A stretch of DNA of 64,000 bases from Lonicera japonica (lineage: Eukaryota; Streptophyta; Magnoliopsida; Dipsacales; Caprifoliaceae). The position numbers and the translations under genes are program-made. The stretch lies in NCBI GenBank assembly GCA_021464415.1, contig CM038471.1, positions 77,916,414 through 77,980,413 of the forward strand, given 5' to 3'. The notes below the pieces were generated by a model. The model was not told where the DNA came from. It saw only the letters and a program-made list of their open reading frames with translations, and searched no databases. Positions 57,985 to 64,000 of the stretch are shown piece after piece; within the stretch, counting starts at the first letter, position 1, and the number at the start of each line of letters is the position of its first letter.

Positions 57985-59849
57985 ATATAACCTATATGTT
58001 ATATATATTACAGTCATTTATATGATTTTTTGCATCCCATTTTATACATCTCCCTATTTAGTGATATATTATTTCCCGTTTACTTTGATCCACCTTATTT
58101 TTCTTGAGGTTGAGAGAAGGAAAAGGTTCGCTGTGGCCAGTCCCCACCACTCCCCGTATGAAGTGCTATTGAAACCATGTCTTTCTCAGGGAAAGAGATA
58201 AATTTTATCAACTGACTTACAAGTATCTATAATCTTATAGGAAATATTAAACTAAATACTCTAGCATCCTTTTCAATTGATTGTTTATGAAGTTTTTCTA
58301 TCGATTAATATTTTTTTCACAAGCCATTGTAATATAAGATATTAAGTATCCAGGCATGTGAATGTGGAAGAAATGGTGCTAGCTCAGTGCCAAATATTGC
58401 TCAGTCTTTGCCTATTGGTAGGGTTCTTAGGTATCCTGGTGTTTCCCCATCAAATTGAGATATTGTGAACAGTTGCCCAATAATGCATTCATGATATTTT
58501 GGTGATCCTTTTGAATTGCTAACAAGTTCAGACTTGATATGCAATCTATAAAACCCCAAAGACACAGATTTAAAAAGCAACCTAAGATGCAACTTTACAA
58601 GTCAACAGATGCATATTTAATCATCAAATCTAAGCATACGTTTGTTTATATATTCATGTATTGGCATGTGGGTGGGGGGCCACTGCTATCAACATATTTG
58701 TACAAGCATTGCAACTCTTTTACTCCTGCTTACCTGTGATGTTGTAACTCTTTTTCCTGCATCAAGCTCTATACGACTAGTCGTTTTAGAATATATTAAT
58801 ATTTTGCAGCATTCTGGGTAACTCCTCATCCCAATTTTTAATGTGTGTATGTGTGAGGGAGAGACTACGGATTTGTTGATCGCATTAATTAGTCACTAGA
58901 GTTTTTTGGGGTTAGTACTATTTCTATTAAAGAGTTATAAATCTTCCGATATTGTGTGTACCTTAGCACTTCACCCATAAGGTTGCAGATTGCCGAGTCA
59001 TCAGAGTGATGCTTTACCTAATCCTTGTTTTACTTCAGTGTTGTTATATCTTGTTTTTCTGCCTACCCAAAATTTAACACCTTGTAAGTGTGCTTAATTA
59101 GCTTTACTTTGCATACCCCCACCATATTTGTTTGAATAAACCTATACTATTACCACAGAATGCGTGAATTCCTGTCACCATAGGCTTATACCAAGAATCA
59201 GCCTTGAGATCATATATTTTTGCTCTAGTTATGGATGCATTGACTACGCAGTAAGGAGTTCTGTGGTGTATATAATTTGTTGCTGATATTGTGTTGATCA
59301 ATAAAACGAAACTGAAGTATGGATTTATAATAAAATAAACGTTTGGGAAGAATCTAAAACTAGTAGGGCGTGTAACATTAGTAAATGGTAGAATACAAAT
59401 TGGTATTTGGTGTGAATAAGGCGAAGATGTTAAAAATCGAAACCTTAGGAATTCTTTTCTCTGTCGAATATATTTCAATGCAATGAATATCTGTGACAAA
59501 TCTTTTCATAGATATCTGATGAAAAAAAAAACATTGCAGTTAGCAAAAACTTTGTGAAAATTACTATTTCAAATCAACACCAAACGAGTGAATATTCAAA
59601 TTTGCAGTACTTTGATATTGTCTTTACGTTCACTGCTTGGAGTTACTTTATATTCCGCTTTACAGCTTTTGCCCTTCTCGATAGGCCTCTCTCTGGGGTT
59701 GATTGTTGAAATGAAGGCAAGTATCAAGGGGAAGAATACCCACGGTGGTCCTTCTTGTCTGTATCTTTTGTCTCACAGCTGCATAAGTTTAAACCACCGG
59801 TAAGCATATACTATGAACTTTATACTCTGTTCACCATTTCAAATTCTAT
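57985..59849. other. Intergenic DNA between convergent esterase and CIPK genes
   Basis: Includes the CIPK 3' UTR immediately left of 59850. Small frames at 58401 and 59104 (minus) have no recognisable domain. No other gene can be supported. Confidence 0.45.
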
Positions 59850-62800
59850 TCAAGCCGACCTTTTAGATTCTTTGATGTTTTTGCTGTAAATACTGGCTTC
59901 ATCAGGTTCATCTATCTCGGATGACGATCCGGACTCTTCAGTCAGCATACTTGATAAACTTTTACAGAACTGATCACCATGGTTAGATTAGATTAGCACA
60001 CAAGTTAACGTGGACCCACAAAGAAAATATTCAATACACCGTTGTAATGATGACATGGTATCAGATACTCGTAGATTTTCTTTTCTCCTCAATCACATGA
60101 ATTTTGCCCAGTTCATTGATTTTGTGATATTAATTTTCTCAAGACGTGTGTTTTTTTCTCTCACCTCAATCACATGGTTTTTGCCCACTTCACTGATTTT
60201 CTGAATTTCTATTGATACGGTGATACCATGTCATCGGTGGATCTGGCTCTTCTAGAGTATTTAAGTGATGGAAATCACTCTAGAGGGGAGTCCAATCCAT
60301 CATGGGTACAAGCGTGTGGAATATTTTATCTATAAACACAGTTGGCTTTGCAAACTACCTCTTTGTACAGTGCCAGCTCGCCTGTCGATTTTGATATCTC
60401 TATGACACAATGTGTGGGCGCTACCTCAGTAACCTGAGAGTGTAAGTAACATAGAATGGTGAGACTCCATTATCTTGCAATATATTGCAGTATTGAAAAT
60501 AACGTACCTCTGCTGATAGGTCGAAACAGGATCTAGAACATCTGCTCATCTTCTGTTCTGGATGCATTTTCATCTGAAATTGTCAATTAGGATTTCGGGT
60601 CATTATCTGAGGAAGAATGTGTGATATGCATTTTGTTTAACATGGATTACATTATAAACAGACGTGTATAGGGGTGGAGCCAGGAATTGTTTTAAAGGGG
60701 CGCAAGTTTAATAACTATGTTGCTTCTAAAAAAAAATTAAAGAAGGAATCACTAATATTACTTTTGTTCAAGATTAGACGGAACAAAATTAACACTTAAA
60801 GCTCCATTTGATAACATGGAAAAGGAAAATAAACACTTTGATTTAGTAAGAAGTTGAAAAATAAGTTGAGGCATGTGATAAGATACCCTCCATTTCATGC
60901 TCATTTTATGAGTAGATGTCCTCCATCCTTCATAATTTTTTGTGGAAAATTTTTCTTCCTCAACCACCAAACAAAATTTCTCCATGAAAAAAGCCATAAA
61001 GTAAGAAGATATCTCACCACATGTCTCAACTTATTTTCCAACTTCTCACAAAAATCAATTGTTTTTATTTTCCTTTTTCACGTTGTTATCAAACGGGCCC
61101 TTAACAGTGATTCTTCAAAATTAGTGAAAATAAAAAGGGGGAGGGGGTGGGTGTTAACTAACATGCATAAGTTCTCAAATTTTAAAAATAATTGTAGGGG
61201 TGAAAGAACAATATCATAAAATTTATATGGCATGCTCTCCTTTTCTTATTTGTTCTCCGCCATGGGCATGTACAACATATATCACCTAGCGAAGACATCT
61301 ATCTCAATTCTCTTCCAACTTCGAAGTTGGTGAGCTTGGTGAATTATTGCTGATTATTTGTTAATTGTTATTTGTTAAAACTTCATTTTTTGGATTTTGG
61401 AAAATTGTGGAAGTCTGATTTTTGAAACATCAGTCATTTTGTTACTATACATGAAAAGTATATGTATTTCTCAACGTATGCGTATTCTACTTTTATAAAT
61501 AATTATGCGTCCACGTGTCTGTCTTGTTGGATCCGCACTTCATAGACCACAGCAACTAACCATATGATTTTTGTGACTAATATCTTATGTCCATTTCGTT
61601 TCTCTAGAATTGTTAAAAAGTAAATAATCACAGTACACACTGTACCTTGGAGTTGTTCCTCCTTTCAACTAGTAGACTTGCGTCCTTTGCTGCTGCCTCA
61701 ATTTTCTCAATGGTTTTGTTGACTGTATGCTTAGACCCAATCTTTAGCTTTTGCTTTTCATTGTCCTAAATACATGAAAATAGTTCTTTGAATTTAGTAA
61801 TGGAATTAAAGAAGCTTGTCTGATTACTGATTAGTGTGAACATAGATTCTGAACTTTTGATATATACACTTGCCTGTTCTTCAAAGAGGCCTGACAAATC
61901 AAGGTCCTGTGACATTGCTATTAACTGGAAAGCATTTATAAAGCTCGGGCTCTGTGGCATTTTTGTCATTTTTGTGTCAATCTCAGTTTCCTACAGGCAA
62001 TCCAATATTGTTGGGCGATGTTATGAAAATTCTCTACTTCTTACTTCAACTCCGTTTGTGGTACTTTGGGTGCATTGCCACGTGACACGCCTATCCAATC
62101 GGGAAGCTCCACATGGGCCCAGGTATACAGGTGGCATACGCATGTGGAGGACCGGATGTCAACGGGTCGGGTTTGACCAAACCCGAACCAGACCCTCCTA
62201 TAAATATGGTCTGACCTGAATCCACCCCAACCGTGGTAATTATATGATATATTTGGGTTGTGGCAGGGCAAACAGGTTAAATACTTATATTGACTCAAAC
62301 CCGACGCGTGCCTCGCTTTGGTTCATGAAAGAACCGCTCGAAAGCTGGCTCATTAGGGTTGGCTCGGCCGCTCGGGTTGGGTCAAGGCCTGCTGGGTTGA
62401 GACATATTGCCATCCCTACTTGTGAGCTCCATATGTATCGCATCCACTGATTGAAGAGTGCTGTGTGGTGGTACTCCCGGAGTATAACATTTTCCCATTA
62501 CCATACCTTAAATGAACTGAAAGCAGCATGAACATCGTCCAAGTTGATACTTTCATCAGATTCAATTCGAACAGCAGGCTCATAATTAATTTGAAACCAC
62601 TGGTCCTCAAATATCTCTGGTATAGTTATACGCTGCATAAAAGGAAATAGAAATCATCGTATAGCAAATTTTAGCTAAATACCTCTGGCCCTAGATGGTT
62701 TTCGAGTTGTACCTTTCTTGGATTTATATCAAATATCCTCCTGATTAGCTTCTTTTGGCTCTCTGTAATCCATATAGGAAATACATACTCGGCTCTTGAT

Positions 62801-64000
62801 ATCTTTGCAGGGAAAATTAATCAGAGATAGATATCATCTTTAACAAAGATAATACAGATTTAGTGTAAATCCATATATTAAAAAATTGTACCTTTCTATA
62901 CAAGTTAATCAGGTTATTGTCATCAAATGGTAGGTAACCAGTAAGTAATTCATAAAGGATAACTCCACACGACCAGACATCGGCTGCAGCTCCGTCATAG
63001 GCTCTACATGTAAGCAACTGTTCATTGGGTAAAGGAGCATCAGATAATATCGTGCCTCTGGTATGTGTCTATATTTTAACAGCCTTTTACATGGATACTA
63101 TAAAGGTACCACCTATTTCAGTAATGATGCTATGCATTAATACTTTTATTTAGCAGCTTGAAAGTACAAACAGCACAACGGTTGGAATATGTGGTTGAAT
63201 ATTCGTAGGTGATACTTGAATATTCACAATTCTTGGGTTAGCTACCAGTTATTCCCACCGACATGCTTCTCTAACTTGTACATTTAGTAGGTATCCTATA
63301 AAGTACACGTACTGTTGGAATATGCGGTGGGAAAATAGGTGACAATACATTTTTACCAAATCAAAATTTAGACACAGATTAGAAGCCACTTAACCTCGGG
63401 TGCTACATAGCTTGGAGAACCACATGCTGTCGATATCAGATTCCCTGGCTGTTAAGACATCAGGTCATCAGTTGGCGTCCACTATTTTGAGTGGTTTATA
63501 TGGAAAAGAATTCGATTCCTTGGAAATATTTTACATGGAAAACAGAAACCATAGAGGGGAGTTGGTTTTTTGATTCCTTGGAAACGGAAAATTGTGCTCA
63601 AACAAACTGTCTTCAGTTATAAAATGAAATTAAGCACCATTAAAGATGAAGAATATGAAATCATGGGCCTTTTCCTTAGGAAAGAAGTGTAACCAAAGTA
63701 CCAAACACCCTTCAGTTATATTCACGAGAAATTAATTTGCAACTAAGTTGATTATTACCTTTCTTAATGTACTTAGTCCAAAATCAGACATTTTCAAATT
63801 TCCCTTGCTATCCAAAAGCAAATTCTGTGGCTGCAAATGAAATGTCAAATTTCAGTTCAAATTTGCAAAATTCCTTGAGGATGATTATCAATAAGAATGA
63901 GAAGATTATTTTTCATTCTAACCTTCAGATCTCTATGATATACTCCTCTGCAATGGCAATAATCCACTGCATCTATGAGCTGCTGAAAGTTCTTCCTTGC
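59850..64000 (-). CDS. CIPK21: CBL-interacting protein kinase (CIPK21-like), 3' eleven exons; 5' end beyond the window
   Basis: Exons on the minus strand: 64000-63925 (partial), 63830-63759, 63448-63395, 63017-62892, 62802-62713, 62632-62507, 61951-61874, 61765-61646, 60573-60508, 60433-60359 and 59969-59850; all internal junctions are phase 0. About 334 residues are visible of the usual 440-450. Seen: the catalytic loop HRDLK with NLLLD (PQN instead of the usual PEN), DFGLS, an activation loop from [33 protein letters not shown], then the NAF/FISL regulatory motif [20 protein letters not shown] and the PPI-type region [14 protein letters not shown]. CIPKs are Ser/Thr kinases activated by calcium sensors (CBLs) that bind the NAF motif. 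Many introns place it in the intron-rich CIPK clade. The CIPK21 label rests on the activation-loop and P-loop-distal sequence plus synteny with PR-1-like genes. The intron after FEEQ uses a GC donor. Confidence 0.9.
60799..61100. mobile_element. MITE copy (GGGCCCGTTTGATAAC type) in a CIPK intron
   Basis: The left AAGCTCCATTTGATAAC and the right end (reverse complement GGGCCCGTTTGATAAC) are flanked by TTA (60796-60798, 61101-61103). It is 302 bp. Internal motifs TGGAAAAGGAAAATAAA and TCTCAC.ACATG link it to the copies in the esterase introns. Confidence 0.7.
62145..62418. repeat. GGGATGGCAA-type TIR element in a CIPK intron
   Basis: CGGATGTCAACGGGTCGGGT on the left pairs loosely with the right end, whose reverse complement is TAGGGATGGCAATATGTC. 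It lies in the intron 61952-62506. No clean TSD was found. It belongs to the same broad family as 2982-3800. Confidence 0.55.

Noticed and set aside
59104..59499. 131-aa minus-strand ORF downstream of CIPK
   Set aside because: No domain, AT-rich, and positioned in the 3' flank; treated as a chance frame.
60340..60358. Read-through ending of the CIPK exon at [13 protein letters not shown] then stop
   Set aside because: Splicing at AAAGAG|GTAGTT to the exon at 59969 restores the usual YKE-FCKSLS ending, so the read-through is judged not to be the main form.

Overview
The window is nuclear DNA from a flowering plant, most likely a eudicot. Genes are split by GT-AG introns (plus two GC-AG introns), the protein families are plant ones (UGT78-type glycosyltransferase, PR-1/CAP, CIPK kinase, plant DUF676 esterase), and the AT-rich intergenic DNA is packed with transposon families typical of plants. 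There are no bacterial operons, rRNA genes, tRNA genes or CRISPR arrays.

Layout. 1-2.1 kb: first exon of a flavonoid-type UDP-glycosyltransferase on the minus strand; its second exon is not visible. 2.1-17.3 kb: intergenic DNA holding two hAT-type elements with exact 8-bp target-site duplications (TSDs) at 2982-3800 and 7693-8810, a LINE fragment with an RNase H domain (4511-5200), and a palindrome-rich element with 8-bp TSDs (9994-10663). 17.4-20.3 kb: two convergent PR-1-like genes, one intronless (+) and one with a single 1.04-kb intron (-). 20.4-36.2 kb: gene-free DNA with a hAT MITE in a PR-1 promoter, a 1280-bp Mutator-type element with 9-bp TSDs, a regularly phased 31-32-bp repeat array, Tourist/PIF-type MITEs, a Helitron-like element split by a solo LTR, and a hAT remnant with a tyrosine-rich reading frame. 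36.2-56.4 kb: one ten-exon gene for a DUF676 serine esterase (425 aa reconstructed); most of its longer introns carry transposons. 59.8-64.0 kb: the 3' part of a CBL-interacting protein kinase (CIPK21-like, minus strand), running off the right edge.

How the genes relate. The set PR-1-like / DUF676 esterase / CIPK21-like resembles, as I recall them, two duplicated Arabidopsis blocks (AT4G25770-25790 and AT5G57625-57630). The window is therefore probably a conserved microsyntenic block stretched by transposons. PR-1 proteins are secreted defence or stress proteins, CIPK21 acts in calcium-dependent salt/osmotic signalling, and the esterase role is unknown. No joint pathway can be claimed.

The most notable signals are a nearly intact 472-bp TRIM retroelement with a tRNA-Met primer site, two GC-AG introns in neighbouring genes, a SINE nested in a MITE beside a Helitron inside one intron, a hAT MITE ending just upstream of a PR-1 TATA box, and the phased 18-bp motif array at 24.84-25.05 kb.
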